Virus record (IMG/VR): IMGVR_UViG_3300021964_000039
Coordinates: 16,019-80,018 of that record
Direction: 5' to 3' (one strand)
Source: a virus
Length of the DNA stretch: 64,000 bases
Part shown: piece after piece, positions 33,712-42,627 of the stretch
Layout of the letters: the number at the start of each line of letters is the position of its first letter
Numbering within the stretch: position 1 is the first letter of the stretch
Notes under the pieces: generated by a model
Told to the model about the DNA's origin: nothing
The model's input: only the letters and a program-made list of their open reading frames with translations
Databases searched by the model: none
Translations under genes and position numbers: made by a program

Positions 33712-35292
33712 ATGAGTAAATCACTTGACGGCGTATTAACTAAAAAAGCCAATCAAAAAGAAACATATTCTGAAGAGCAAATTGCAGACATAATGGCGTG
33801 TATGGATCCTGCTGATGGATATCTATACTTTGCACGTAAGTTTGCATTTATACAGCATCCGGTAAAGGGCAAATTACTTTTTGATCCTTTTGAGTACCAA
33901 GTAAGGTTATTACACAGTTATCATAATCATCGATTTAACATCAATATGTTGCCAAGGCAGACAGGTAAAACTACCTGTGCGGCAATATATCTTATATGGT
34001 ATGCAATGTTTCATCCTGACCAAACAATATTAATTGCAGCTCACAAATACACAGGCTCACAAGAAATCATGCAACGCATACGATATGTTTATGAAACCTG
34101 TCCTGACCATATTCGTGCAGGTGTTACAAATTATAATAAGGGTAGTATTGAATTTGAAAATGGATCACGTATAGTAAGTGCAACTACAACGGGCAACACA
34201 GGACGTGGTATGTCCATATCATTACTATACTGTGACGAGTTTGCATTTGTACAACCTAATATTGCAGACGAATTTTGGACTTCAATATCTCCTACACTTG
34301 CAACAGGTGGTCGTGCTATTATTACAAGTACTCCTAACTCAGACGAAGATACATTTGCCAATATTTGGAAACAAGCAGAACAAAAATTTGATGAACATGG
34401 CAACGAAAGTGATACAGGTGTAAACGGATTCTTTTCATTTACTTGTCATTGGAATGAACACCCTGACAGAGATGAAGAATGGAAATCGGCTGAAATTGGG
34501 CGTATTGGTGAAGAAAGATTTAGACGAGAATATGGATGCGAGTTTCTAGTATTTGATGAAACATTAATCAATAGCATACATCTTGTTACTATGGAGGGAA
34601 TAAGTCCTATATTAAACATGGGCCAAACAAGATGGTATAAAAAACCTACTAGCCAATACACATATGCAGTAGCTCTTGATCCTAGTATGGGCACCGGAGG
34701 CGATTTTGCAGCAATACAAGTTTTTGAATTACCTACATATAAACAAGTAGCTGAGTGGCAACACAACCAAACTGCTATACCCGGGCAAATACGTGTACTG
34801 GCAGATATTTGCAATTACATAAAACAAGAATGTAAAACAGATACAAATATATACTGGAGTGTAGAAAACAATGGAATTGGTGAAGCGGCACTAATTGTAA
34901 TAAATGATTTCGGAGAAGAGAATATATCCGGGATGTTTGTAAGTGAACCTATACGCAAAGGACATGTTCGCAAATTCCGTAAAGGATTTAACACTACGCA
35001 CAGTACCAAAATTACTGCATGTAGTAGATTAAAAACTATGATAGAAAATGATAAGATGTCTGTGTGTAGTAAACCTTTAATATCTGAATTAAAAAATTAT
35101 GTTGCCACAGGAAGTAGTTATCAAGCAAAAGTAGGTCATAACGATGATTTAATAAGTGCAACATTGTTAGCATTAAGAATGATGGCAGTAATGAAAGATT
35201 GGGATCCGCGAGTGTATAATACATTTACGCAGGCAGAGTCAGATGAGGATTATGACCCGCCAATGCCTATATTCATTACTAACAGTTATTGA
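33712..35292 (+). CDS. 17: large terminase subunit (gp17)
   Basis: 526 residues (T4 has 610; the N-terminal region is shorter). Walker A is 'RQTGKTT' (82-88), Walker B with catalytic Glu176 is 'LLYCDEFAF', and 'TSTPNS' is the coupling motif. The RNase-H-like nuclease domain shows Asp323 in 'VALDPSMGTGGDFAA', an acidic residue in 'WSVENNGIG' and 'HNDDLISATLLALRMM' near the end. It drives headful packaging and cuts DNA. It is isolated from upstream transcription by a terminator and has its own late promoter at leaderless spacing. Confidence 0.95.
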   Translation: MSKSLDGVLTKKANQKETYSEEQIADIMACMDPADGYLYFARKFAFIQHPVKGKLLFDPFEYQVRLLHSYHNHRFNINMLPRQTGKTTCAAIYLIWYAMFHPDQTILIAAHKYTGSQEIMQRIRYVYETCPDHIRAGVTNYNKGSIEFENGSRIVSATTTGNTGRGMSISLLYCDEFAFVQPNIADEFWTSISPTLATGGRAIITSTPNSDEDTFANIWKQAEQKFDEHGNESDTGVNGFFSFTCHWNEHPDRDEEWKSAEIGRIGEERFRREYGCEFLVFDETLINSIHLVTMEGISPILNMGQTRWYKKPTSQYTYAVALDPSMGTGGDFAAIQVFELPTYKQVAEWQHNQTAIPGQIRVLADICNYIKQECKTDTNIYWSVENNGIGEAALIVINDFGEENISGMFVSEPIRKGHVRKFRKGFNTTHSTKITACSRLKTMIENDKMSVCSKPLISELKNYVATGSSYQAKVGHNDDLISATLLALRMMAVMKDWDPRVYNTFTQAESDEDYDPPMPIFITNSY

Positions 35293-35298
35293 TAAATA
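35291..35298 (+). promoter_or_regulatory. late promoter motif, leaderless, for 35304 gene
   Basis: GATAAATA overlapping the gp17 stop, 5 nt before the ATG at 35304. Confidence 0.7.
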
Positions 35299-35303
35299 GT
35301 AAT

Positions 35304-37751
35304 ATGAATATTGATATAGTTGCACAAGATTTATTTGATAAGATAAGAGGAACATTTCCTAATATTACAATAGGAGATGAAATGGGTTCGGTTGTAAACG
35401 AACCTGCAAAAGCAAGATTTTTTGAATTTTCATATAATCCTGTTACAGATGATAAAGTAAGCATAAGTTTATCAGGTAAAGACGGAGTTAGTGTAATGTA
35501 TTCAAAAAACATTGTTGCAAGTGATATTCAAGAAGACAAGGACAAATGGTATAACTTTCTCAGAGAGCTTAGACAATTTGCAAGAAAAAGACTTTTGAAT
35601 TTTGACACGAGAGATATAACAAAAAGTAATTTAAACAAAAGAGATTATCAATATTTGGCAAAAGCATCTGGAGAGGATACAATGACTGAATCTAAATTAT
35701 ACGGCACAAGCAGACTTAGTTATCAAGACGTTGATGGCGCAAGGCTTGTGATAAAGCATAACAAACCTGTAAACCAAGACTTAGCAGCAGGCAGAACGCA
35801 AAATATTAGTAGCATATACATAGAAAGTTCTGAAGGAGAACGGTTTAAGTATCCGTATAAACATTTAACAGGTGCAAGAGCAATGGCACGCCACGTTGCA
35901 GAAGGCGGAAATGCATATGATGACTTTGGTAAACACATTGTAGGATTATCAGAAGAACTATCAAAATTGCGTAAATTTAAAAATTATATGTCCAGGTCAT
36001 CTGTCATGGCAGAAGGATTAGCTGATTATTTGCCAACAGTAAATGAAAGAATACAGTCAGTCAAAAAGACAATAGAAAATCTACAGAAAAAGTCATACTA
36101 TGATACATTTAAAGAAACATACCAAGCTCCAGTATTAGAAGACGTTCCCCTAGAAGTTGCAGAAAACTGGATCGATCAACTTACTATCCGCCAGTTTAAT
36201 GAGGAACTAAAAGATATATTCCCTTATATATACAATCTTGTTAGCGAAGCTTCACTAGCAGAAGAAATTGGCCCAGAAGAACTATTAGGCGAAGAAAGAG
36301 ACGATGAAAAAATTGCTAAAGAATTAATGCAAAAAGGCTATGACAGCGACAACAGTGATGAAGAACTTCAAAATGCAATGATTGAGCTAGGCTACGGAAA
36401 ATATATGACTCGTGACCGTGATCTTATTGGTGATGTGTTAGATAGACTACACGATATGACTCATGGAGAAGATGACGGCCAGCCTAGTTCATATGACGAG
36501 TATCAAGATTTGTATGGTGGTGACGAAGACTTTGGCGGCTACGACGAAGCAATCGAATCTAGCATAGAAAGGTTAATGGGCCAGTTTGGCGAAGCTGATA
36601 AAACAGATGTATTGTTCCAAATTGAAGACGAGGATGGCGACAAGTACGAAGTTGTAAAATACATGGGCAAGGTTGTTGCATTTGATGCAAATCCAGAAGA
36701 ACTGTCAGGTGGCGGAATGGGTCCATATGAGTATGATCCAAAGACTGGTACTATCGAAACTGAAAACGGTCCTAAGAAAACAAGAAAAATTGACGACCAA
36801 ACATTTGGCGAAGCAGGTGATGAAGGCGGAATGAAACAAGCCCAAATAGAAGTACAAGATTGGTTTGAAAAATTCAACGAATACAAAGGAACAAATGGCG
36901 ATGATCTAGCACAAGGATGGATACGTGCTACATTAGATACAGGCATTATGGCAGATGCTTATGACGAAAACGAAGTTGAAGCATTTAACAAAATGAAAGG
37001 TTATCCAACAGACGAGATTGATACAAGTTGGCAAAAAGATGACTTTGCAGACTTTACTTCAAATAAATCAGGTGCTAGTCCAATAACAGCCGCAATGTTT
37101 TCTACAATTAATGCTATAATGGACAAATACGGTATAGATGAAGAAGATGTCGATGATATGTCAAAAGCGGATGATCCATCATATGGCAAACCTGGTATGC
37201 GTGATGAAAGCGACGACACAGATTCTAAAGAACAAAAGACACCATTAGGCGAATTCATACTATCATATTACGATAGGCAATCAGGCGAATTTCCAAAAGG
37301 CGAAACTGCCGTATTAACCATGATAGAAAAAGATTACGGTGAAGAGTTCATAGAACCCGCAAAGGCGTTCATAGAATCAATATACCAAGTAGTTGAAAAA
37401 GTTAACAATAGTTCAGTAGAACCAATGGATGCTACTGATATGCAAGAAGAAGAAGGCAGAGAACTAAACGATGCTGACAAAAAAGTCATGCAAAAACTAA
37501 CCAGCATGGTTAAACAAAAGCAAAAAGAAATGCAAGACGCAAGAAAAGGCGGATATGACGAAGACGCAAGAATGATTGCGAGTCAACTAGAAGACTTCTA
37601 CAGTATTGCTGAACTAATCAAAGGCAATAGACCAATGGGCTTAGACAATTCAGTAATGGATCTAGTACATGATATGTACGACGAAGTTGGTGCAAAGTTT
37701 GATGAAGGCAACGAAGAACTAGATAGAATTAGAGGATTAGCCGGACTTTAA
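35304..37751 (+). CDS. large acidic virion protein
   Basis: About 815 residues from the ATG at 35304. A TTG at 35289 would add five residues but lies upstream of the late motif, so the ATG is preferred. The first 270 residues look folded ('ARFFEFSYNPVTDDKVSISL', 'YKHLTGARAMARHVAEGGNA'); residues 300-770 are very rich in Asp and Glu with Gly/Tyr, and the C-terminus returns to helices ('QKLTSMVKQKQKEMQDARKG'). Large proteins of this kind follow gp17 in related marine phages; the function is unknown. A terminator follows the stop. Probably a virion component because of the late promoter. Confidence 0.6.
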   Translation: MNIDIVAQDLFDKIRGTFPNITIGDEMGSVVNEPAKARFFEFSYNPVTDDKVSISLSGKDGVSVMYSKNIVASDIQEDKDKWYNFLRELRQFARKRLLNFDTRDITKSNLNKRDYQYLAKASGEDTMTESKLYGTSRLSYQDVDGARLVIKHNKPVNQDLAAGRTQNISSIYIESSEGERFKYPYKHLTGARAMARHVAEGGNAYDDFGKHIVGLSEELSKLRKFKNYMSRSSVMAEGLADYLPTVNERIQSVKKTIENLQKKSYYDTFKETYQAPVLEDVPLEVAENWIDQLTIRQFNEELKDIFPYIYNLVSEASLAEEIGPEELLGEERDDEKIAKELMQKGYDSDNSDEELQNAMIELGYGKYMTRDRDLIGDVLDRLHDMTHGEDDGQPSSYDEYQDLYGGDEDFGGYDEAIESSIERLMGQFGEADKTDVLFQIEDEDGDKYEVVKYMGKVVAFDANPEELSGGGMGPYEYDPKTGTIETENGPKKTRKIDDQTFGEAGDEGGMKQAQIEVQDWFEKFNEYKGTNGDDLAQGWIRATLDTGIMADAYDENEVEAFNKMKGYPTDEIDTSWQKDDFADFTSNKSGASPITAAMFSTINAIMDKYGIDEEDVDDMSKADDPSYGKPGMRDESDDTDSKEQKTPLGEFILSYYDRQSGEFPKGETAVLTMIEKDYGEEFIEPAKAFIESIYQVVEKVNNSSVEPMDATDMQEEEGRELNDADKKVMQKLTSMVKQKQKEMQDARKGGYDEDARMIASQLEDFYSIAELIKGNRPMGLDNSVMDLVHDMYDEVGAKFDEGNEELDRIRGLAGL

Positions 37752-37770
37752 TAGTTTGGCTAATCTTTTT
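37735..37770 (+). terminator. rho-independent terminator
   Basis: GATTAGCC (37735-37742) pairs perfectly with GGCTAATC (37758-37765), then a T run. The left arm lies in the final codons of the acidic protein gene. Confidence 0.8.
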
Positions 37771-37800
37771 CAAAAAAATCAATAATTTAGCAGAAAGTGG

Positions 37801-37829
37801 TTGACTTATGCTAAATAATATCGTATAGT
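37801..37829 (+). promoter_or_regulatory. sigma70-like promoter for gp32
   Basis: TTGACT, 17 nt, TATAGT. The -10 is the left half of a near-perfect palindrome, 37824-37844, that covers -10 to about +9 and could be an operator. The spacer contains a late motif (37810-37817). Leader of about 57 nt ends in AAGGAGG before the ATG. Confidence 0.8.
37810..37817 (+). promoter_or_regulatory. late promoter motif inside the gp32 promoter
   Basis: GCTAAATA lies within the 17-nt spacer of the sigma70 promoter, so gp32 could be read early and late from nearly the same start region. Confidence 0.5.
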
Positions 37830-37844
37830 ACATAATGTGCTATA
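37824..37844. repeat. imperfect palindrome over the gp32 start site
   Basis: TATAGTACA / TGTGCTATA, 9-bp arms with a 3-nt centre and one mismatch. It spans the -10 and the predicted start point, the usual place for an operator. Could also be chance, as it is AT-rich. Confidence 0.5.
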
Positions 37845-37892
37845 CAAATTTAGGCACAGTCATAAAGGCAAAACATTAAGGAGGCATATATT

Positions 37893-38900
37893 ATGGCATC
37901 ACTAGCAGAAATTAGAGCAAAGCTCAAAGAACAAGAATCGAGAACAGGTGGCAATTCAAATACCCCTGGCGATAACGCAATTTACCCATTTTGGAATATG
38001 AAAGAAGGCGAGAGTTCAACTCTACGTTTCCTTCCTGATGGTAACTCCGATAATACTTTCTTTTGGACAGAACGTTTAATGATTAAACTTCCGTTCGCTG
38101 GTATTAAGGGCGAAACTGATTCACGTCCTGTACAAGTACAAATTCCATGTATGGAAATGTACGGCGAGACATGTAATATTCTTAACGAAGTGCGTGGCTG
38201 GTTCAAAGATCCGAGTCTAGAAGACATGGGTCGTAAGTACTGGAAAAAGCGTTCTTATATTTTCCAAGGCTTTGTAACAGACAACCCATTAGCCGATGAT
38301 AGTACTCCGGAAAATCCAATCCGTAGATTTATTATTGGTCCACAAATCTTCCAGATCATTAAGCAGGCACTTATGGATCCAGATATGGAAGAACTACCAA
38401 CAGATTACACTGCTGGTGTTGACTTCCGTCTTAACAAAACAAGTAAAGGCGGTTATGCAGACTATTCAACATCTAACTGGGCACGTAGAGAACGTCCACT
38501 AGGTGATGCAGAGATGGCTGCTGTAAACCAAAATGGTTTATTTAATTTAAGTGATTTCCTACCTAAAAAGCCAGGTGAAGTAGAAGTTAAAGTAATGCAG
38601 GAAATGTTTGAAGCGTCAGTAGATGGTGAAGCATATGATCCAGATCGTTGGAGTCAATATTTCCGCCCAGCAGGGATGCAAGCACGTACAGGTGATCCAA
38701 ATGTTTCATCGACAAACGGTACTGCTACTTCTAGATCCGAACCTGTAGCACAACCAACGCCAACGCCGGCACCTGCTCCAGTAGTAGAACCTGCACCTGC
38801 TCCAGAGGCAACTCCGGCAGCAACGACTGAAGCTGCACCTACAGAAGGTGGTAATGCTCAAGACATTCTAGCAATGATTAGAAGTCGTCAAGGACAATAA
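37893..38900 (+). CDS. 32: single-stranded DNA-binding protein (gp32)
   Basis: 335 residues. 'AIYPFWNMKEGESSTLRFLP' opens the OB-fold core as in marine phage gp32 proteins, and 'SYIFQGFVTDNPLADD' and 'RRFIIGPQIFQIIKQALMDP' are conserved core segments. Cys86 and Cys94 remain in the region where T4 gp32 binds zinc, but the full His-Cys3 set is not evident. The C-terminal domain is a Pro/Ala/Thr-rich linker ending in a short helix, for contacts with replication and recombination partners. Coating ssDNA links replication, repair and UvsX/UvsY recombination, whose genes follow. Confidence 0.9.
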   Translation: MASLAEIRAKLKEQESRTGGNSNTPGDNAIYPFWNMKEGESSTLRFLPDGNSDNTFFWTERLMIKLPFAGIKGETDSRPVQVQIPCMEMYGETCNILNEVRGWFKDPSLEDMGRKYWKKRSYIFQGFVTDNPLADDSTPENPIRRFIIGPQIFQIIKQALMDPDMEELPTDYTAGVDFRLNKTSKGGYADYSTSNWARRERPLGDAEMAAVNQNGLFNLSDFLPKKPGEVEVKVMQEMFEASVDGEAYDPDRWSQYFRPAGMQARTGDPNVSSTNGTATSRSEPVAQPTPTPAPAPVVEPAPAPEATPAATTEAAPTEGGNAQDILAMIRSRQGQ

Positions 38901-38913
38901 TAATATATTATGA

Positions 38914-38990
38914 CAGCTATTAACGAAACCGAAGTAGAGATTCACGGTTTACCTGTCAAAACTTCAAAAGTTAATAGCTGTTTGCTTTTT
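38914..38990 (+). promoter_or_regulatory. structured spacer between gp32 and uvsX
   Basis: CAGCTATTAAC (38914-38924) pairs perfectly with GTTAATAGCTG (38970-38980), enclosing a second stem AAACCG/CGGTTT (38926-38931 with 38945-38950). The right arm is followed by TTTGCTTTTT. It looks like a long-loop terminator or attenuator ahead of uvsX. A 38-codon ORF in the same stretch lacks a ribosome site and is not called. Confidence 0.5.
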
Positions 38991-39006
38991 GGTTTAGGAG
39001 AAATAA

Positions 39007-40092
39007 ATGGCAACGAAGGCTTTTGATCCGACAAAGTTTCGGACACAATTAACAAAATCCATTACAGGCATGAGTGCAGGATTTAACGATCCTACTGATT
39101 GGATTTCAACTGGTAATTTTGCACTCAATTATCTTATCTCAGGAGACTTCAACAAAGGTGTTCCGATGGGTAAGGTAACAGTGTTTGCTGGTGAATCCGG
39201 CGCAGGTAAATCATATATCTGTGCAGGTAACATTGTGAAACACGCACAAGATCAAGGCATCTTTGTAGTACTAATTGACTCAGAGAATGCACTTGATGAA
39301 TCGTGGCTACATGCATTAGATGTAGACACGTCAGAAGAAAAACTACTCAAACTAAACATGTCGATGATTGATGATGTTGCTAAAACTATTTCAACATTCA
39401 TGACAGACTACAAAACAATGGCAGAAGAAGACCGTCCTAAGGTACTGTTTGTAATTGATAGTTTGGGTATGTTATTAACACCTACTGATGTTGATCAGTT
39501 TAACAAAGGTGATATGAAAGGTGATATGGGTCGTAAGCCTAAAGCACTAACATCGCTTGTACGTAACACAGTTAACATGATTGGCTCACATAATGTAGGC
39601 TTAGTATGTACTAACCACACTTATGCATCACAGGATATGTTTGATCCAGATGATAAGATTTCAGGCGGACAAGGCTTTATCTATGCATCAAGTATCGTAG
39701 TTGCAATGAAGAAATTGAAACTAAAAGAAGATGAAGACGGTAATAAAGTCAGTCAAGTTATGGGTATCCGTGCAGGATGCAAAGTTATGAAAACACGTTA
39801 TGCAAAACCGTTTGAAGGTGTGCAGGTAAAGATTCCATACGAAACAGGTATGAATCCTTACAGCGGACTATTTGAATTGTTTGAAGCAAAAGGTGTTGTA
39901 GAAAAACAAGGTAATAGATACAAATACACAACAATCGACGGCGAAGAAGTACTTGAATATCGTAAAAATTGGACAGGAAATCTACTTGACAAAGTTATGT
40001 TAGAATATGCAAATAAGGAGTCTTTGGTAAATACCTCTGATGATGCAGAAAATGACACATCTAATGTTGAGGAGCTAGTCGATGCTGAATGA
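39007..40092 (+). CDS. uvsX: RecA-like recombinase (UvsX)
   Basis: 361 residues. Walker A 'GESGAGKS' (62-69), Walker B-like 'VLFVIDSLGML' and 'NTVNMIGSHNVGLVCTNHTY' follow the RecA core. The protein pairs ssDNA with duplex DNA in recombination-dependent replication, on ssDNA cleared of gp32 with UvsY help. GGAG at 38997-39000 gives the start. The acidic C-terminus overlaps the next gene by 11 nt. Confidence 0.93.
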   Translation: MATKAFDPTKFRTQLTKSITGMSAGFNDPTDWISTGNFALNYLISGDFNKGVPMGKVTVFAGESGAGKSYICAGNIVKHAQDQGIFVVLIDSENALDESWLHALDVDTSEEKLLKLNMSMIDDVAKTISTFMTDYKTMAEEDRPKVLFVIDSLGMLLTPTDVDQFNKGDMKGDMGRKPKALTSLVRNTVNMIGSHNVGLVCTNHTYASQDMFDPDDKISGGQGFIYASSIVVAMKKLKLKEDEDGNKVSQVMGIRAGCKVMKTRYAKPFEGVQVKIPYETGMNPYSGLFELFEAKGVVEKQGNRYKYTTIDGEEVLEYRKNWTGNLLDKVMLEYANKESLVNTSDDAENDTSNVEELVDAE

Positions 40093-40318
40093 AGATCAGA
40101 TTGCCGATTTGTGGTTAGTATTTAAAGATTGTTTAGACAAAAAACAAGTTGAAGTAGCAGCAGAAAAGTTTATTGACTTTCTTGCAGATTATGGTGTATC
40201 AGATGAAACATTACGTGAAGTAATAGGAACTGATGCAGAACTTGAGGAAGCAATTACATACTACTTAGACGATGACGGTGTAGATGATGATGACGATTAC
40301 AATGAATGGGATGACTAA
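40082..40318 (+). CDS. small acidic protein between uvsX and uvsY
   Basis: 78 residues, two predicted helices ('DQIADLWLVFKDCLD', 'VAAEKFIDFLADYGV') then an Asp-rich tail ('DDDGVDDDDDYNEWDD'). It overlaps uvsX by 11 nt and uvsY by 1 nt (TAATG), so it is translated with both. A DNA-mimic or recombinase partner role is possible from the acidity and position but is inference only. Confidence 0.65.
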   Translation: MLNEDQIADLWLVFKDCLDKKQVEVAAEKFIDFLADYGVSDETLREVIGTDAELEEAITYYLDDDGVDDDDDYNEWDD

Positions 40319-40773
40319 TGGGTTGGTACTCTGAAGTATCTAGAGACATAAGCAAAATACCCGATGCTATACATTTTTTCGAAGCAGAATTAGAAGAAGC
40401 GAAAAAAGAATGTAGATTAAGCGGTAATGTTGAACGTGCTTCTTCGTCTATGCCAGGAATTGTAGAACATAGATTTAATCAACTTCAAGAAATTGAAGCA
40501 ATATTAAATTATATGAATATAGAGCTACGCAGGTTGCGTAGCTCATTTTTCAAAAAATATCTCGAAAACTACCAACGAGCTCTGTCTAGTCGTGACGTAG
40601 AAAAATACGTTGACGGCGAGGCAGACGTTGTTGACTATGAAAAGATTATCAACGAATTTGCACTAATGCGTAACAAATGGTTAGGTGTTCTAAAAGCACT
40701 TGATCAAAAGCAATGGCAGATTACTAATATTGTAAAATTAAGGGTTGCAGGCATGGAGGATGCTTCGCTTTGA
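40318..40773 (+). CDS. uvsY: recombination mediator (UvsY-like)
   Basis: 151 residues (T4 UvsY has 137). The helical body ('HRFNQLQEIEAILNYMNIEL', 'FFKKYLENYQRALSSRDVEK') and the end 'LGVLKALDQKQWQITNIVKL' followed by 'RVAGMEDASL' parallel UvsY, with an aromatic/basic core and C-terminal helix for hexamer formation. UvsY loads UvsX on gp32-coated DNA. Position after uvsX supports the call. The following glycosyltransferase starts within its last codons. Confidence 0.82.
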   Translation: MGWYSEVSRDISKIPDAIHFFEAELEEAKKECRLSGNVERASSSMPGIVEHRFNQLQEIEAILNYMNIELRRLRSSFFKKYLENYQRALSSRDVEKYVDGEADVVDYEKIINEFALMRNKWLGVLKALDQKQWQITNIVKLRVAGMEDASL

Positions 40774-41459
40774 TTGATACTTACATAATTAGAATGAAAG
40801 GTAATGCCATATCAGAAGATCTTGCTAGTGAATTAGTAGCATCATTAGAAGCAAATGATATTACACACAATTTTTTCGATGCAATTCACGGTGATCAAAT
40901 TGAAGATTGTTGGCAAAGGCAAGGTTTAAAGTTTTTTCATAAACTAAAGCCTTCCCGTAAACTACCTGGAATTAAAGGTTGCTTCTTAAGTCATTATATG
41001 TTATGGCTCAAGTCATTTAATGAAAATAAACCTTTGTTAATATTTGAACACGATGCAATCGTAGTCAAACCTATCTCAGAAAAAATAATAGATTTACCTT
41101 ACGATGTGTTAAATTTAGACTTTGCTAGTAGGGTAGTAGAAAACTATCATGATTATGTTAAGCAAGATTTTGGCACATCAATACACAAATGGGTGCCACA
41201 ACCAACGACAAAAGGGCTATCGTCTAAACTAAACAAAGCAAGTATTAAAGGTTTACATGCTTATATTATTAAACCGCAAGGTGCAAAACGTTTGACAGAT
41301 TATATAAGACGTACTGGAGTTTTGCCAGCAGATATTGCTGTTAATTCTATAGCTTGTGACTTGCGATATACAAAAACTTGTTATGCAATGGTAAATCCTA
41401 AATACTGGATAGATGCAAAAAACGGATCAAAGCATTCCTTTACAAGAGCTAAACCATGA
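40770..41459 (+). CDS. GT25-family glycosyltransferase
   Basis: 229 residues. 'FFDAIHGDQIEDCW', 'KGCFLSHYMLWLKSF' and 'PLLIFEHDAIVV' match the LPS-type galactosyltransferase family 25 (the usual 'E-D-D' is Glu-His-Asp here, so the metal-binding motif is altered). 'GLHAYIIKPQGAKRL' is the family's conserved C-terminal block. The start is TTG at 40770, supported by GGAGGA 10 nt upstream, overlapping the uvsY stop. First gene of the surface-modification island. Confidence 0.8.
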   Translation: MIDTYIIRMKGNAISEDLASELVASLEANDITHNFFDAIHGDQIEDCWQRQGLKFFHKLKPSRKLPGIKGCFLSHYMLWLKSFNENKPLLIFEHDAIVVKPISEKIIDLPYDVLNLDFASRVVENYHDYVKQDFGTSIHKWVPQPTTKGLSSKLNKASIKGLHAYIIKPQGAKRLTDYIRRTGVLPADIAVNSIACDLRYTKTCYAMVNPKYWIDAKNGSKHSFTRAKP

Positions 41460-42091
41460 ATATTGCTTGTGTATTAAAAGTACAAAAGAGTAAGAATGCT
41501 ATCTATACTACTGAATGGGTTGATAAACTTTACAGAGGTGTGAAACGTAATTTAGATACAAAGTTTAATTTCTATTGCTTAACAAATGTAGAAACCAAAT
41601 ATGATGATATTCCATTAACTTCCGAAAGCGACGGATTTTGGAATAAAATAGAATTATTCAAAAAAGATTTATTTCAAGGACCGACTTTATATTTAGATTT
41701 AGATGTAGTTATTTGTAATAATATAACAAATCTTGTATACAATATGCGCCGTCATAAGTTCTTAATGACAAAAGAACCTTATAAACAAATTAGTAATAGT
41801 AGTATTATGTTTTGGATAGGAGACTACAGCTACCTTTATAATAATTATATTGCTGACCAAAAAAATATTTGTGCAGAATATTCAAGAGTACCTAGGTATG
41901 GTGATCAGGCATACATTGCAGAAAATGTAAATCATAATTTTGTTGAAGAAATTGATCCAACTGCAATTAATTGGAAACATCATGAAGTGAAAACAGAAAT
42001 TAATAATCCTAAGTTTTTGATTTTCACAAGTAAACACCAAAAGCCTAGCAATAACAAAGACTTAAAAATAGTGAGAAAGAACTGGATATGA
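41456..42091 (+). CDS. GT8-like glycosyltransferase
   Basis: 211 residues of GT-A type. 'PTLYLDLDVVICNNI' carries the D-x-D metal and donor site (Asp81, Asp83), and 'VPRYGDQAYIAENV' resembles the acceptor-site loop. 4-nt ATGA overlaps join it to the genes on either side. Donor and acceptor unknown. Confidence 0.7.
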   Translation: MNIACVLKVQKSKNAIYTTEWVDKLYRGVKRNLDTKFNFYCLTNVETKYDDIPLTSESDGFWNKIELFKKDLFQGPTLYLDLDVVICNNITNLVYNMRRHKFLMTKEPYKQISNSSIMFWIGDYSYLYNNYIADQKNICAEYSRVPRYGDQAYIAENVNHNFVEEIDPTAINWKHHEVKTEINNPKFLIFTSKHQKPSNNKDLKIVRKNWI

Positions 42092-42627
42092 AAGCACGAG
42101 AAAGAGTTATTCAACATATACCTAAAGGAGCAATTGGTGTAGAGATAGGAGTGCATCTAGGAGATTATTCGCAAAGAATACTAGATATATCTAAACCTAA
42201 ATTATTATATCTTGTTGACCCATGGACGGTATTTCATAACGACGAACACGCCGACTCGTGGTACGGTGTGAATAATGTTAATCAAAAAATTATGGACGAA
42301 CGCTATGAATTAGTTCTAAATAGATTTGCAGATAATGATGCTGTAAAAGTAATTAGAGCAAAATCTACTGATGCTGCTGATACTTTCGAAGACTTTAGTT
42401 TAGATTATATTTACTTAGATGGCGATCATTCTTACGAGGGCGTATGTGCTGACTTTGACGCTTATTTTCCTAAATTAAAGCGTAAAGGATTTATATACGG
42501 AGATGATTATATTGCAAATAATTGGTGGGGTGCAGGTGTGATTGATGCAGTGCATAAAAATCTCCACGAAAAAGATCTGCAAGTTGTGTTTATAACTGAA
42601 TCACAATTTTGTATTCAAAAGTTGTAA
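42088..42627 (+). CDS. class I SAM methyltransferase
   Basis: 179 residues: 'GAIGVEIGVHLGDYSQRIL' is the SAM-binding loop, 'LLYLVDPWTVF' motif II, and 'LDYIYLDGDHSYEGVCADFD' the DGDH-type motif of the Methyltransf_24 family, whose members often modify sugars. It overlaps the GT8-like gene by 4 nt and meets the convergent sulfotransferase with a 13-nt overlap. Likely a sugar O-methyltransferase by family trend. Confidence 0.78.
   Translation: MKARERVIQHIPKGAIGVEIGVHLGDYSQRILDISKPKLLYLVDPWTVFHNDEHADSWYGVNNVNQKIMDERYELVLNRFADNDAVKVIRAKSTDAADTFEDFSLDYIYLDGDHSYEGVCADFDAYFPKLKRKGFIYGDDYIANNWWGAGVIDAVHKNLHEKDLQVVFITESQFCIQKL

Noticed and set aside
35289-35303. TTG start five codons before the large acidic protein
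   Set aside because: It overlaps the gp17 stop and lies upstream of or within the late motif; the ATG at 35304 has the 5-nt spacing seen in five other genes.
36539-36946. Long minus-strand open frame in the acidic protein gene
   Set aside because: Antisense to an Asp/Glu-rich gene, which commonly leaves an open complementary frame rich in Ser, Pro and Phe; no start signals.
38910-39026. 38-codon ORF between gp32 and uvsX
   Set aside because: No ribosome site, overlaps the uvsX start, and the DNA is better explained by the inverted repeats.
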